Numbered from the stretch's first letter, positions 45,214-54,118 are shown. The stretch: 64,000 nt of DNA from Meridianimarinicoccus sp. MJW13 (GCF_014901205.1 NZ_JACNMU010000004.1:62001-126000); one strand, 5' to 3'. Notes: generated by a model from the sequence alone, not told the origin. Program-made: numbers and translations.

Positions 45214-46226
45214 CCGCCCTGCTGAAAATCCTGCGCGCCGGTCCCGGCCTGACGCTGCAGGACCGGGGGCGCAGCGGCTATCTGGATGTCGGCCTGTCGC
45301 GCGGCGGCGCGGTGGATCGGCTGGCGCTGGACGAAGGCGCGGCCCTGCTGGGGCAATCGCCCGACTGCGCGGTCATCGAGATGGCCGGCATGGGGGGCGA
45401 TTTCGAGGCCAGCGCGGATATGCGCATCGCCCTGACCGGTGCGCCGATGCGGGCCACGCGGGACGGCACAAAACTGGCCTGGCATGCCTCGCATCTTCTG
45501 CAGGCCGGGGAACGGCTGTCGATCGGTCCGGTGCAAGCGGGCTGCTACGGCTACCTGCACGTCGGCGGTGGCATTGACGCGCCGGTCTGTCTGGGCGCGC
45601 GCGCAGCACATCTGTCGGCCGGGATCGGCGCGGCGCTGTCGGCGGGCGACGTCCTGGCCATCGGCAAGGACAAGGGCAGCGAGACCGGCCTGCTGCTGGA
45701 GCCCGACAACCGCTTTGACGGCGGGGTCGTGCGCGTGGTCGCCAGCTTCCAGACCCATCTGTTTGCGCAAGCCGAACGCGACCGGTTTCAATCGGCGCCG
45801 ATGCGCCGCGACGCCCGCGCCAACCGGATGGGCGTGGGGCTGGACCCCGAAGGTGGCGGGTTTCACGTCGAGGGCGGGCGCAACGTGGTCTCCGAAATCA
45901 TCGTGCCCGGCGACATCCAGATCACCGGCGACGGCACCCCCTTCGTGCTGATGGCCGATTGCCAGACCACCGGCGGCTATCCACGGATCGCCACGGTCCT
46001 GCCCTGCGATCTGCCCAAGGTCGCGCAAGCCCCGGTCGGCGCCGCGCTGCGCTTCCAGTTCGTCGATCTTGAAAAAGCCGTGGCGCTGGAACGTGCCGAC
46101 GCCCAGCGACGGGCGGTTCTGTCCCGCAGCCGCCGCCCGTTGATCCGCGACCCGCACCGGATGACCGATCTGCTGTCCTATCAACTGATCAGCGGCGTCG
46201 TCGCCGGCGATGAAGACGACCCCTAG
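45210..46226 (+). CDS. pxpC: 5-oxoprolinase subunit PxpC
   Basis: The 338-aa KipA/YbgK-type protein begins KILRAGPGLTLQDRGRSGYL with the family motif QDxGRxG. Further landmarks are LGQSPDCAVIEMA and LMADCQTTGGYPRIATV. The ATG overlaps the pxpB stop (ATGA). It acts with PxpB and PxpA in the cytoplasm. Confidence 0.95.
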   Translation: MTALLKILRAGPGLTLQDRGRSGYLDVGLSRGGAVDRLALDEGAALLGQSPDCAVIEMAGMGGDFEASADMRIALTGAPMRATRDGTKLAWHASHLLQAGERLSIGPVQAGCYGYLHVGGGIDAPVCLGARAAHLSAGIGAALSAGDVLAIGKDKGSETGLLLEPDNRFDGGVVRVVASFQTHLFAQAERDRFQSAPMRRDARANRMGVGLDPEGGGFHVEGGRNVVSEIIVPGDIQITGDGTPFVLMADCQTTGGYPRIATVLPCDLPKVAQAPVGAALRFQFVDLEKAVALERADAQRRAVLSRSRRPLIRDPHRMTDLLSYQLISGVVAGDEDDP

Positions 46227-46235
46227 GGAGGAAAC

Positions 46236-47009
46236 ATGACACATTTCGTGGATCTCAATGCCGATATGGGCGAAAGCTTCGGCGCCTGGACGATGGGCGA
46301 TGACGCCGCGCTGCTGGAGATCGTGACCTCGGCCAATGTCGCCTGCGGCCTGCACGCCGGCGATTGGGACGTGATGGCCAAGACCATGCAGCGCGCGGTG
46401 GACAAGGGCGTCGGCATCGGCGCGCATCCCGGCTTTCCCGACCTGCACGGCTTTGGCCGCCAGCGCATGACGCTGCCGCTGGCGTCCTTGCAGAACCTCG
46501 TGCGCTATCAGGTCGGCGCGGCCCAGGCGATGGCACGGGCGGCAGGCGGCACGGTGCGGCACCTGAAGCTGCACGGCGCGCTGGCCAACATGGCCTCGGA
46601 GGATGAAGCGATGGCCACGGCCTGTTACCAGGCCGCGCTGTCCGTCGCCCCCGAGATCATCATCATGGTCCTGGCCGGCACCGCGCAGCAGCGTGCGGCA
46701 CAGGCCCTGGGCTGTCCCATCGCCTGCGAAATCTTCGCCGATCGTGCCTATAACGACGATGCGACGCTGGTCGATCGCAGCCTGCCGGGCGCGGTGATCC
46801 ATGACCCGCAGGTCGCCGGGCAGCGGATGGCGCAAATGGTGCGCGAAGGCGCGATCATCACCGAAAGCGGCACGCGGATCGAAACCCGGATCGACACCAT
46901 CTGCCTGCATGGCGACACGCCCACGGCCGTCAGCATCGCCGCCGAGGTCCGCCGGGCCCTGCTGGCGGGTGGCGTTGAACTGGCGCAGTTCCCGGGCGCA
47001 ACGCTCTGA
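46236..47009 (+). CDS. pxpA: 5-oxoprolinase subunit PxpA (LamB/YcsF family)
   Basis: The 257-aa protein starts at an ATG with GGGAGG upstream. It shows the family hallmarks DLNADMGESFGAW, ANVACGLHAGD, GIGAHPGFPDLHGFGR, KLHGALAN and EIFADRAYNDDATLVDR. It completes the PxpABC complex; the TRAP genes upstream probably supply its substrate. Confidence 0.96.
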   Translation: MTHFVDLNADMGESFGAWTMGDDAALLEIVTSANVACGLHAGDWDVMAKTMQRAVDKGVGIGAHPGFPDLHGFGRQRMTLPLASLQNLVRYQVGAAQAMARAAGGTVRHLKLHGALANMASEDEAMATACYQAALSVAPEIIIMVLAGTAQQRAAQALGCPIACEIFADRAYNDDATLVDRSLPGAVIHDPQVAGQRMAQMVREGAIITESGTRIETRIDTICLHGDTPTAVSIAAEVRRALLAGGVELAQFPGATL

Positions 47010-47040
47010 TCGCTGGCGCACCGGGCTTGGCCCCGGCGGT

Positions 47041-47109
47041 GCAGACCTGCGCCCCCGGACACAACCGTTTACAGGTCTGCCCCCATGTCTTACCCATTGG
47101 GTCAGACCT
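47041..47109 (+). promoter_or_regulatory. Mutually exclusive hairpins before the amidohydrolase gene
   Basis: GCAGACCTG (47041-47049) can pair with CAGGTCTGC (47072-47080), while the same second arm can instead pair with CAGACCT (47103-47109). Three alternating arms in the 195-bp leader of the gene at 47204 could make two competing RNA folds. No ligand-binding class is recognised. Confidence 0.4.
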
Positions 47110-47203
47110 CGGCCACCTGTTACGCCGGGCACGATGGGCCATGCGGTCGCCGCGCCACCGTCGCCGGACATCCCTCGCCCATCGCCAATGCTGGAGAAAA
47201 ACG

Positions 47204-48547
47204 ATGCGCCACCTGGCTGTTCTGCTTTGCACCGCCGCAACCCTCACCACCGCCTGTGCCTCTGCGCAGGAAACCGGGTCGGAAGGCGCCCCAAATGCCG
47301 TGCTGATCCGCGGCGCGAGCATCTTTACCGGCTGCTCCCCCGATCTACTGGAAGGTCAGGACGTCTATATCGCCGGCAACATGATTTCCCGGATCGGCGC
47401 CGATCTGGAACCGCCCGAATTCGCCACCGTCATCGACGCGGATGGCCATGTGCTGATACCCGGCCTGATCGATGCCCATTGGCACGGGGTCTATGCGACG
47501 GCGACAATCGGCAAGCTCATGACCACCAACGAAGGTTACTGGAACCTTCTGACCGCGGCCGCACAGCGCGACACGCTGTATCGCGGGTTCACCACGGTGC
47601 GTGATACGGCGGGCCCGATGTTCGATATTGCCCGCGCCACCGATGAGGGCCTGATCGAAGGACCACGGGTGTTTCCCTCGGGCCCTGCCATCTCGCAAAC
47701 CGCCGGGCACATGGATTTCCGGATGACACGGGATGTGCCCGCCACGCCGGACAAGCTTCATTCCTTCGAGACCTCGGACATGTTCTACATCGCCGACGGC
47801 GTGCCCGAGGTGCTCAAGCGCGTGCGCGAAAACCTGATGCAGGGCGCGACGCAGATCAAGCTGATGGCCGGCGGCGGCGTCACCTCAAGCTATGATCCGA
47901 TCCACACGATCCAATACACCAGGGCCGAACTGGAAGCGGCGGTCGAACAGGCGGAAAACTGGGGCACCTACGTGCTGACCCACGCCATCAATGACGAGGC
48001 CGTCAACCATTCCATCGACGCCGGCGTCAAAAGCGTCGAGCACGGCCACATGTCGACCCGCGAAACCCTTCAACGCTTCGTCGAGAACGATGTCTGGCTC
48101 AGCATGCAGCCCTTTCTGGACGACGAAGACGCCCCGGCCCTGAACGCGTTCCAGAAGGCGAAATACGATTCCGTCACCGATGGCACCGACTTCGTCTACA
48201 AGACGGCCAAGGAACTGGGCGTGAAGATCGCCTTCGGCACCGACACGCTGTTCAGCGCGGATCTTGCCAAGCGGCAGGGCGCGCAGCTTGCCAAACTGCA
48301 AAACTGGTTCACGCCCTACGAGGCGCTGAAGATGGCCACCTGCGACAATGCCGACCTGCTGGCGCTGTCGGGCAATCTTACACCCTACCCGATGGGTCCG
48401 CTGGGGGTGATCGAAGAAGGCGCCTATGCCGACCTGATCCTTGTGGATGGCAACCCGCTGGACGATCTTGATCTGGTGAGCGATCCTGACGCGAACTTCG
48501 ACGTCATCATGAAAGATGGCGTGATCTACAAGAACGCGCTGAACTGA
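47204..48547 (+). CDS. Exported amidohydrolase-family protein
   Basis: The 447-aa protein starts at an ATG with TGGAG upstream. It has an N-terminal signal (MRHLAVLLCTAATLTTACAS, possibly a lipobox at Cys18) and a TIM-barrel metal hydrolase domain. Motifs are the HxH site in GLIDAHWHG, a metal Lys/His series in IKLMAGGGVTSS, THAINDEA and VEHGH, and the late Asp in AFGTDTLF. It resembles imidazolonepropionase/prolidase-like members. The substrate may be a cyclic amide or peptide, in keeping with the neighbouring oxoprolinase, but this is inferred. Confidence 0.92.
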   Translation: MRHLAVLLCTAATLTTACASAQETGSEGAPNAVLIRGASIFTGCSPDLLEGQDVYIAGNMISRIGADLEPPEFATVIDADGHVLIPGLIDAHWHGVYATATIGKLMTTNEGYWNLLTAAAQRDTLYRGFTTVRDTAGPMFDIARATDEGLIEGPRVFPSGPAISQTAGHMDFRMTRDVPATPDKLHSFETSDMFYIADGVPEVLKRVRENLMQGATQIKLMAGGGVTSSYDPIHTIQYTRAELEAAVEQAENWGTYVLTHAINDEAVNHSIDAGVKSVEHGHMSTRETLQRFVENDVWLSMQPFLDDEDAPALNAFQKAKYDSVTDGTDFVYKTAKELGVKIAFGTDTLFSADLAKRQGAQLAKLQNWFTPYEALKMATCDNADLLALSGNLTPYPMGPLGVIEEGAYADLILVDGNPLDDLDLVSDPDANFDVIMKDGVIYKNALN

Positions 48548-48583
48548 GCCTGCCCCGCGCGGCATCCCCCGACGCCGCGCGTA

Positions 48584-49351
48584 TCATTCGGGGGCCAGCT
48601 TGGGCATCCAGCCAAGGCTGGCACCGGTGTCGGGGCCGGGTTTGTATTCGGCACCAAGCGGGGCTTGATATCCCATCCGGGCGATTGCCCGGAAGACCTG
48701 GGAATAGTCCAGCGTGCCCTGATCGGGCGGCCCCCGGTCGGGTACCGCGGCGAACTGGATATGGCCGATGGATCCCCAGACGCTTTTCAGCCGGCCGATC
48801 ACGTCGCCCTCGGTCCGCGCCACGTGGTAGCAATCGAACATCAGTTTCAGGTTCGGCGCCCCGACCTGCGCAATGATCTCCACCGCCTGCCCGGTGGTGG
48901 ACAGGAAATAGCCCGGCGCATCATGGGGGTTGAGCGGTTCGATCAGGATGGTGATCCCCTCTGGCGCGGCCCGCGTGCAGGCATGATCCAGCGCCGAAAC
49001 AAAAGCATCCCGCGCCGCCGCACCGCTGGCCATCCCCGCCATCACATGCACATTGCCCGCCCCGACGGCCGTGGCATAGGCGATGGCCTCGTCAATGGCG
49101 GCGCGGGCATCGCTTGCCCGGCCGGGCAGCGCGGAAAGGCCGACGTCCCCTGCCCCGACATCCCCGCGACGTGTGTTGAGCCCGAGCATCGGCAGGCCGG
49201 TGTCCTTCAACGCCGCGACAACCTCGGCCACCGGGACCTCATAAGGCCAGTGGCATTCCACGGCATCGAAACCGGCGGCATGGGCCGCGCGGATGGCGTC
49301 TGGCAAGGCCTTTTCGGTCCACAGAAACCCCAGGTTGGCTGAAAACTTCAT
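48584..49351 (-). CDS. Hydroxypyruvate isomerase-like sugar-phosphate TIM-barrel protein
   Basis: The 255-aa protein starts with MKFSANLGFLWTEKALPDAI. It carries the metal-site Glu and His residues of the xylose-isomerase-like family (HVMAGMAS, ILIEPLNPHDAPGYFLSTT, LMFDCYHV, GHIQFAAVPDRGPP, GAEYKPG), in the order seen in Hyi/OtnI enzymes. It is convergent with the amidohydrolase gene. GGAG precedes the ATG. The exact substrate may be 2-oxo-tetronate or hydroxypyruvate. Confidence 0.92.
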   Translation of the reverse strand: MKFSANLGFLWTEKALPDAIRAAHAAGFDAVECHWPYEVPVAEVVAALKDTGLPMLGLNTRRGDVGAGDVGLSALPGRASDARAAIDEAIAYATAVGAGNVHVMAGMASGAAARDAFVSALDHACTRAAPEGITILIEPLNPHDAPGYFLSTTGQAVEIIAQVGAPNLKLMFDCYHVARTEGDVIGRLKSVWGSIGHIQFAAVPDRGPPDQGTLDYSQVFRAIARMGYQAPLGAEYKPGPDTGASLGWMPKLAPE

Positions 49352-49572
49352 GCGTCCCACTCCACGTCAAACTTGCCCACAAGGGCGCGGCGCCCCCCCG
49401 GCCATCATCGCCAACCGGGCGGGATCCTCAAGCGCTTCGATGGCGTTTCAGGCGGCTTCCAGACCCCTGCCCGCCACCACCGGCCCGCAAACCTGCGCCC
49501 CGGAATTGACATTGACGAAGTCGCCCTAGATCGTCGCCGGGACATTTCCGTCCCAAGATCCAGGAGATCACA

Positions 49573-49788
49573 ATGAAGTACCTGTTGGCACCCTCGCTGT
49601 TGCTGTTCGCGCTGTCGGGATGCGGTCTGAGTGAAAGCCAGGTCAGCACAGCCGCTCAAGCTGGCGCCGCTGCCGCCGAGGCACAAGAGGTCTCAGAAGA
49701 GGTCAAGCGCGAGACCGACTTCGATGCCATCGGGCGCGAGGCCGTCGCGGATGTGGACACCTCAAACTTCGATGCGCTGACAAACTGA
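49573..49788 (+). CDS. Small predicted lipoprotein
   Basis: The 71-aa protein has a clear lipoprotein signal, LLLFALSGC, with Cys17 as the modified residue, followed by a short Ala/Glu-rich tail. AGGAG lies upstream of the ATG. A terminator starts 35 bases after its stop. Its function is not known; the size suggests an envelope-attached helper. Confidence 0.8.
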   Translation: MKYLLAPSLLLFALSGCGLSESQVSTAAQAGAAAAEAQEVSEEVKRETDFDAIGREAVADVDTSNFDALTN

Positions 49789-49822
49789 CACTGTCATCGG
49801 CACCCCCACAAGATCGACCCCC

Positions 49823-49871
49823 AAAACCCGTAGGTCTGTCGCAGGCATTTTGCCTGTCCTGACGGGTTTTT
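49823..49871 (+). terminator. Rho-independent terminator after the lipoprotein gene
   Basis: Outer arms AAAACCCGT and ACGGGTTTT enclose an inner hairpin CAGGCA-TTT-TGCCTG, and the structure ends in TTTTT on the plus strand. Confidence 0.85.
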
Positions 49872-49981
49872 CCGGGGTCGTGTTGTTTGCGCGGGGCCAG
49901 AGTCTTGCAGATTCTTATGGTCATTTATTGACCATAATGCTCACAACCCAGACTGCGCGCCAACACCCCCTGCCCGCCCGA

Positions 49982-50001
49982 AAATTGCCAATTGGCAATT
50001 T
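49982..50001. promoter_or_regulatory. 20-bp perfect palindrome at the end of rep, candidate centromere (parS-like) site
   Basis: AAATTGCCAATTGGCAATTT is a perfect palindrome starting two bases beyond the rep stop. The related TTGCCAACTGGCAA follows the parB stop at 53969, in the opposite orientation relative to its gene, and TTGCC-AA-GGCAA occurs at 54049. ParB-family proteins bind such palindromes, so these are the best parS candidates here. Confidence 0.6.
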
Positions 50002-50003
50002 CA

Positions 50004-51023
50004 CTACAACGGGTTGTTTTCCGCGAACTTTCTGAAGAACGCGAGAAACGCCTTGTCGGGATCACGCGCCGGCTCGCGACCCGTGGACCAGGCCCGCCAT
50101 TCGCTTTCCACGAAGTAGATGTCATAGCCGGGATGGCGCAGCTTGGCGGTCTCATAGGTCTCGGTGCGCAGCGCCCTGCCCTGCCCGTCCAGCCAGGCCG
50201 GACGCGGCTTCAGCGTCGACACCTCGGGCTCCACCTCTCCGGCCACCCGCGCCTTGCGCCCGACCTTCGAGAAGCTCACCTCGCGTTCGGCCGCATCCAC
50301 CCCGTCGCGATCCTTGCGCCACCAGCGCAGCTCCACATGGGTGACCCGGCGCCCGGTCTTGATCGGTTCGATCTGCACCACATAGTCGCTCAGCGCGTTG
50401 ACCTCGGCCACGGCGGGCTTGATGGCGCGCAGGTTCAGGTTTGACCAGCTGGTCAGCTTGCCCTTGGGCACCCCCAGCACCCCGCGCAGCGCCTCAAGAG
50501 TGAACTTCTCGGACGCGCGGTACTTCAGGTTGCCGCGCTTCTGCACCATCTCGTACAGCGTCAGCGCATATTTCGAAGTCAGCGCGAACATCACCTCGCG
50601 CTGCAACCGCGCGAACACCGACGAATGCTTGATGATCTTGCGCAGCCGCGCCGGAATTTCATATTCGACCAGACCGTCGCGGCGCAGGGTCTCGATATTG
50701 CCGCCCAGAAGCTGCACCCGCTCGATCGCCTCTTCGCCGTCCCAGTTCACCTGGATCTTGACGATGGCCGACATCAGCCGTTCCAGGCTTTCGCCGATGC
50801 GATCGTTGGCATTGTGCGAACCGCGCAACTCGGCCTTGGCGATCACATGGGTCACCGGCTTCTCGATCCCGTCCCAGGCGTTTTCCAGAAGCTGGTTATA
50901 GATCCGCCGATCTGCCAATGTCAGCGGAGTCACCTCGACCAGATCCACCAATTCCCCCGGTTTGACGAGGCTTTCGGCATTGGGTCGGGCGTCCAGGGTG
51001 CGATAGGAACGGTCGGCTGCCAC
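50004..51023 (-). CDS. Plasmid replication initiator, Rep_3 type
   Basis: The 339-aa protein starts at a GTG. It has two winged-helix domains, with family-like stretches LADRRIYNQLLENAW, RDGLVEYEIPARLRKII, MFALTSKYALTLYEMVQKRGNL and FTLEALRGVLGVPKGKLTSWSNLNLRAIKPAVAEVN. These match iteron-binding initiators of the Rep_3 (RepB/RepE) superfamily. It is divergent from parAB, and iteron-like repeats lie between them. Among roseobacter replicon types this layout is of the RepB or DnaA-like kind; the exact group needs a tree. Confidence 0.9.
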   Translation of the reverse strand: MAADRSYRTLDARPNAESLVKPGELVDLVEVTPLTLADRRIYNQLLENAWDGIEKPVTHVIAKAELRGSHNANDRIGESLERLMSAIVKIQVNWDGEEAIERVQLLGGNIETLRRDGLVEYEIPARLRKIIKHSSVFARLQREVMFALTSKYALTLYEMVQKRGNLKYRASEKFTLEALRGVLGVPKGKLTSWSNLNLRAIKPAVAEVNALSDYVVQIEPIKTGRRVTHVELRWWRKDRDGVDAAEREVSFSKVGRKARVAGEVEPEVSTLKPRPAWLDGQGRALRTETYETAKLRHPGYDIYFVESEWRAWSTGREPARDPDKAFLAFFRKFAENNPL

Positions 51024-51230
51024 GCGCGCTACTCGATTCTCTTACGTTTGTAGTTTGTTGGATGTAAGCTACCAAGGCGCTTTGCCCCGGTAAAGCACTT
51101 GCGCGGGCAGCGCGGCGATCCCGGCGGCAGATCTCGTGGGTCTGGCCGCAACGCCCGCCGCCGTATCGCCAAGTCTTACACATGAATAGGCCCAAATGTA
51201 TCTTTTAAACAGCAATGCCACCAGAGCCGG

Positions 51231-51422
51231 CTCACCCAATCCGTAAGGTTTGCGACTCGGGCCGACTCGCCCCCGGACTCGGAATTCACCCAAGATCAAC
51301 CAGAAAATGCTTGTTTTACAGGGGTCTGCGCGCACCCAAAATGTAAGGGTGATTCCACACCCCAGACGTAGGCGCAGCCAACCCCATCCGTAAGCTTTGC
51401 CCACCCCAAACGTAGGCCGTAG
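51231..51422. other. Iteron-like repeats, probable origin of replication
   Basis: Five related units with core CACCC(C)A..CGTA(A/G)G occur at about 51231, 51331, 51356, 51379 and 51401. The last four are spaced 22-25 bp apart, close to two helical turns. More diverged copies lie at 51191, 51285 and 51601. They sit directly upstream of rep, where Rep_3 initiators bind their iterons. Confidence 0.75.
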
Positions 51423-51423
51423 T

Positions 51424-51762
51424 CACCCATGAAGTAGCGATTGGCGGAAAGTTGTGCGCAAAGACAGAGACTTAACCGTCCTGAACATGGAACAATTAGA
51501 ATCTAGAATCCCTGCGGGTGCTGGTGTTTTTTGCTTGGGGTTTGGGGATAACTCCCGGATCGGCACACTCCGCCTTACAAATCGAGAGGTTTGCGCCAAT
51601 TTCACCCGTAAATCTCCGAACCGGGCCGCTGTTGCCCCGAAATTCCACTCATTCCGGGATACATCTGCAACTTCCGCTTTTTTCGTTGATTTCCGAAAAT
51701 TATCGCACTTGCGGCGGTGCGCCCCGTCCCGCATGATTCGAGCGTCACCATTCGAGGATACC
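51424..51762. other. Leader region of parAB
   Basis: This 339-bp stretch between the iterons and parA has no convincing gene, although the parA frame is open upstream of its likely start. It holds an AT-rich tract (ACAATTAGAATCTAGAATC) near 51490-51510 and one iteron-like copy at 51601. It probably contains the parAB promoter. Confidence 0.5.
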
Positions 51763-52965
51763 ATGGACAACCAGGTTCTCCCCCCCGTTACGCTTTCCGA
51801 ATTGCAAAACCTCTCGACCCGCGCCGACACGGTCATGAACCGCCTGCGCGACCGCGTCTATGCGCCCGGCAGCGAGAAACAGCTCGAGCTCAGTTTCAAT
51901 GTCCGCTCCGCCGCCGAAATGGTCGGCCGCTCGGAAAAGCTGATCCGGGATGCCGAGGCCGATGGCCGCCTGCCAGAGCCGCAGAAGGATCCCGAAACCG
52001 GCCGCCGCACCGGCTATTCGCTGGCCGAGGTCAACCGGATGCGCGAGGTCTTCGGCACACTGCCGCACCGCGCGCCCGGCGATCCGCCGCTGGTCATGGC
52101 GGTGCAGAACTTCAAGGGCGGCGTCGGCAAATCCACGCTGGTGACCCATCTGGCGCAGTACTTCGCACTGAAAGGTTACCGCGTCTGCGTGATCGATTGC
52201 GACAGCCAGGCCTCGACCACCGCCGTCTTCGGGCTGAACCCCGACGTGGATGTCGACGAGGATGAAGACACGCTCTATCCGTTCTTCCGCCACGGCGGCC
52301 CGGCGACGCTGCACTACGCGCTGCGCGCCACCTATTGGCCGGGCATCGCGCTGATCCCGGCCAACCTGGGCCTGTATGATGCCGAGTATGAATTCGCCGC
52401 CCGCATGGCTCGCGACCACACCTTCGTGCTGGACAAGCTGCGAGACGGGGTCGAGTCGATCCAGGACCAGTTCGACATCGTGCTGCTGGATCCGCCGCCG
52501 GCGCTGGGGATGCTGTCGCTGTCGGTGCTGCGGGCGGCCAACGCGCTGCTGATCCCGGCACCGCCCAACAACATCGACTTCGCCTCGACCGCGCATTTCC
52601 TGAAGATGATGGCGGCGACGCTGGGCGAGATTTCGGAACATGGCGGCGCGCGGTCCTATGCCTTCGTCAAGATCGTGGCGACCAAGATGGACGACCAGAA
52701 GTCGGCGCATGTGGCGATCAAGCGGATGATGGACGCGGTGTTTCCGCATGACGTTCTGCAATCGGTGCTCAAGGACAGTGCCGAGATCGACAACGCAACG
52801 GCCAACCTGAAGACGGTATACGAGTTGACGGGGCCAGCCCGGCGGACCGAGACCCACAAGCGCTGCCGCACCTATCTGGATGCGGTGGGGCGCGAGGTGG
52901 AGACACTGATCCGCAAGACCTGGCCGAGTCACCATTCGGACCTGCGCAAGGAGGGGATCCTGTGA
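51763..52965 (+). CDS. parA: Plasmid partition ATPase ParA
   Basis: From the ATG at 51763, with GAGGA just upstream, the protein is 400 aa. It has an N-terminal MerR-like helix-turn-helix (about residues 45-95, FNVRSAAEMVGRSEKLIRDAEADGR) and a deviant Walker A KGGVGKST (about 118-125). Later motifs are VIDCDSQAST and VLLDPPPALGMLSLSVL. This is a type Ia ParA able to repress its own operon. It overlaps parB by four bases. Confidence 0.95.
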   Translation: MDNQVLPPVTLSELQNLSTRADTVMNRLRDRVYAPGSEKQLELSFNVRSAAEMVGRSEKLIRDAEADGRLPEPQKDPETGRRTGYSLAEVNRMREVFGTLPHRAPGDPPLVMAVQNFKGGVGKSTLVTHLAQYFALKGYRVCVIDCDSQASTTAVFGLNPDVDVDEDEDTLYPFFRHGGPATLHYALRATYWPGIALIPANLGLYDAEYEFAARMARDHTFVLDKLRDGVESIQDQFDIVLLDPPPALGMLSLSVLRAANALLIPAPPNNIDFASTAHFLKMMAATLGEISEHGGARSYAFVKIVATKMDDQKSAHVAIKRMMDAVFPHDVLQSVLKDSAEIDNATANLKTVYELTGPARRTETHKRCRTYLDAVGREVETLIRKTWPSHHSDLRKEGIL

Positions 52966-53966
52966 GCAAGAAGCACGACGCACTGTTTGACGACATTCTC
53001 AGCGGGCTGGACGCACAGCCCACGGAGGCGACGCCGCCGCCCGAACCGGCGGCCCCGAAAGACCGGGGCGGGGCGCGCTTCCTGAAGCGGTCCACCACCA
53101 TCGGCGACCGGCTGTCGGGCGAGATCGAGGAAAAGACCCTGAAATGGGTGGACCCGGCCGAATGCCGCATGTGGGAACATCACAACCGCGCCTACGACCT
53201 GCTGACCGAGGACAGTTGCCGCGACCTGATCGACGGCATCCGCGCGCAGGGGCGGCAGGAATTTCCCGCCATCGTGCGCCGCGTCAGCGATGGCGGGGCG
53301 CAGGCCTATGAGGTCATCTGCGGTGCGCGTCGGCATTTCGCCGTCAGCTGGCTGCGGGCCAACAATTATCCGCAGTTCAAGTACCTGGTGGATGTGCGCG
53401 ACCTGTCGGATGAAGAGGCCTTCCGCCTGGCCGATATCGAGAACCGCGACCGCGAGGACATCAGCGACTTCGAACGCGCCCGCGACTATGCCGCCGCGCT
53501 TGAGCGTTATTACGGCGGCAAGCAGAAGGCCATGGCGGCGCGGCTGGAGGTCTCGGAGGGCTGGCTGTCGCGCTATCTGCAACTGGCCAAACTACCGCCC
53601 GAGATCGTCGCGGCCTATGGTGCCATCACCGACATCAAGGAGCTGCACGCCCGCCAGCTGAAACCGCTTCTGGCGCGGCCGGCGGATCGGGCCAGGGTTC
53701 TGTCTGCGGCGGCGGATCTGGCGGCGGCGAAAGGGCAGGGGCGGGCCAGCGATGGCGCGCAGGTTCTGGCGGCGTTGAAGGCGGCGGTCAAACCGGCGAA
53801 ACCGAAAGGGCAGGGCGGCACGCTGTATCGCCGGGGGCCGGGAGAAAGCGGCATCACCGTGCGCAAGAAGGGCCGCAGCGTCGTCATGGAGTTCTCGGAC
53901 AGCCTGAGCCGCAATGCGCTGGAGGAGGCCTTCGCCCGATACATGGCGGATCGCTTTGGAAAGTGA
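52962..53966 (+). CDS. parB: Plasmid partition protein ParB
   Basis: The 334-aa protein starts at a GTG overlapping the parA stop. A ParB/Srx NTPase domain (about residues 55-160: CRDLIDGIRAQGRQEFPAIVRR, YEVICGARRHFAVSWL) is followed by a helix-turn-helix (about 165-225: RDYAAALERYYGGKQKAMAARLEVSEGWLSRYLQLAKLP). It loads on parS and directs segregation with ParA. The stop is followed by a TTGCCAACTGGCAA site. Confidence 0.95.
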   Translation: MSKKHDALFDDILSGLDAQPTEATPPPEPAAPKDRGGARFLKRSTTIGDRLSGEIEEKTLKWVDPAECRMWEHHNRAYDLLTEDSCRDLIDGIRAQGRQEFPAIVRRVSDGGAQAYEVICGARRHFAVSWLRANNYPQFKYLVDVRDLSDEEAFRLADIENRDREDISDFERARDYAAALERYYGGKQKAMAARLEVSEGWLSRYLQLAKLPPEIVAAYGAITDIKELHARQLKPLLARPADRARVLSAAADLAAAKGQGRASDGAQVLAALKAAVKPAKPKGQGGTLYRRGPGESGITVRKKGRSVVMEFSDSLSRNALEEAFARYMADRFGK

Positions 53967-53968
53967 AA

Positions 53969-54060
53969 TTGCCAACTGGCAAGAAGACGGTTTTACCGTT
54001 TAAAAACAGTTGGTTCATCAGTTTGACAACGGATCTGTTGCAGCCAGATTGCCAAGGCAA
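53969..54060. repeat. Two further TTGCC/GGCAA dyads downstream of parB
   Basis: TTGCCA-AC-TGGCAA is at 53969-53982, and TTGCC-AA-GGCAA is at 54049-54060. They share half-sites with the perfect palindrome at 49982-50001. They are candidate ParB-binding or incompatibility sites. Confidence 0.5.
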
Positions 54061-54092
54061 GGCTTTGAAGATGGTCACGACAGGGCAGGGGA

Positions 54093-54112
54093 GGCGGGCC
54101 GCAAGACCCGCC
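54093..54112 (-). terminator. GC hairpin at the end of the nir operon
   Basis: GGCGGG and CCCGCC form a short stem six bases past the last nir-operon gene on the minus strand. There is no T tract, so it may act only weakly or as an RNA-end stabiliser. Confidence 0.35.
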
Positions 54113-54118
54113 GTCCGG

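Noticed and set aside
45081-47240. 719-codon minus-strand ORF opposite pxpBCA
   Set aside because: All three pxp genes have clear motifs and overlapping starts on the plus strand; the minus frame is a shadow.
53985-53997. ACGGT-TTT-ACCGT dyad after parB as a terminator
   Set aside because: The stem has only five base pairs and no T tract of useful length follows.
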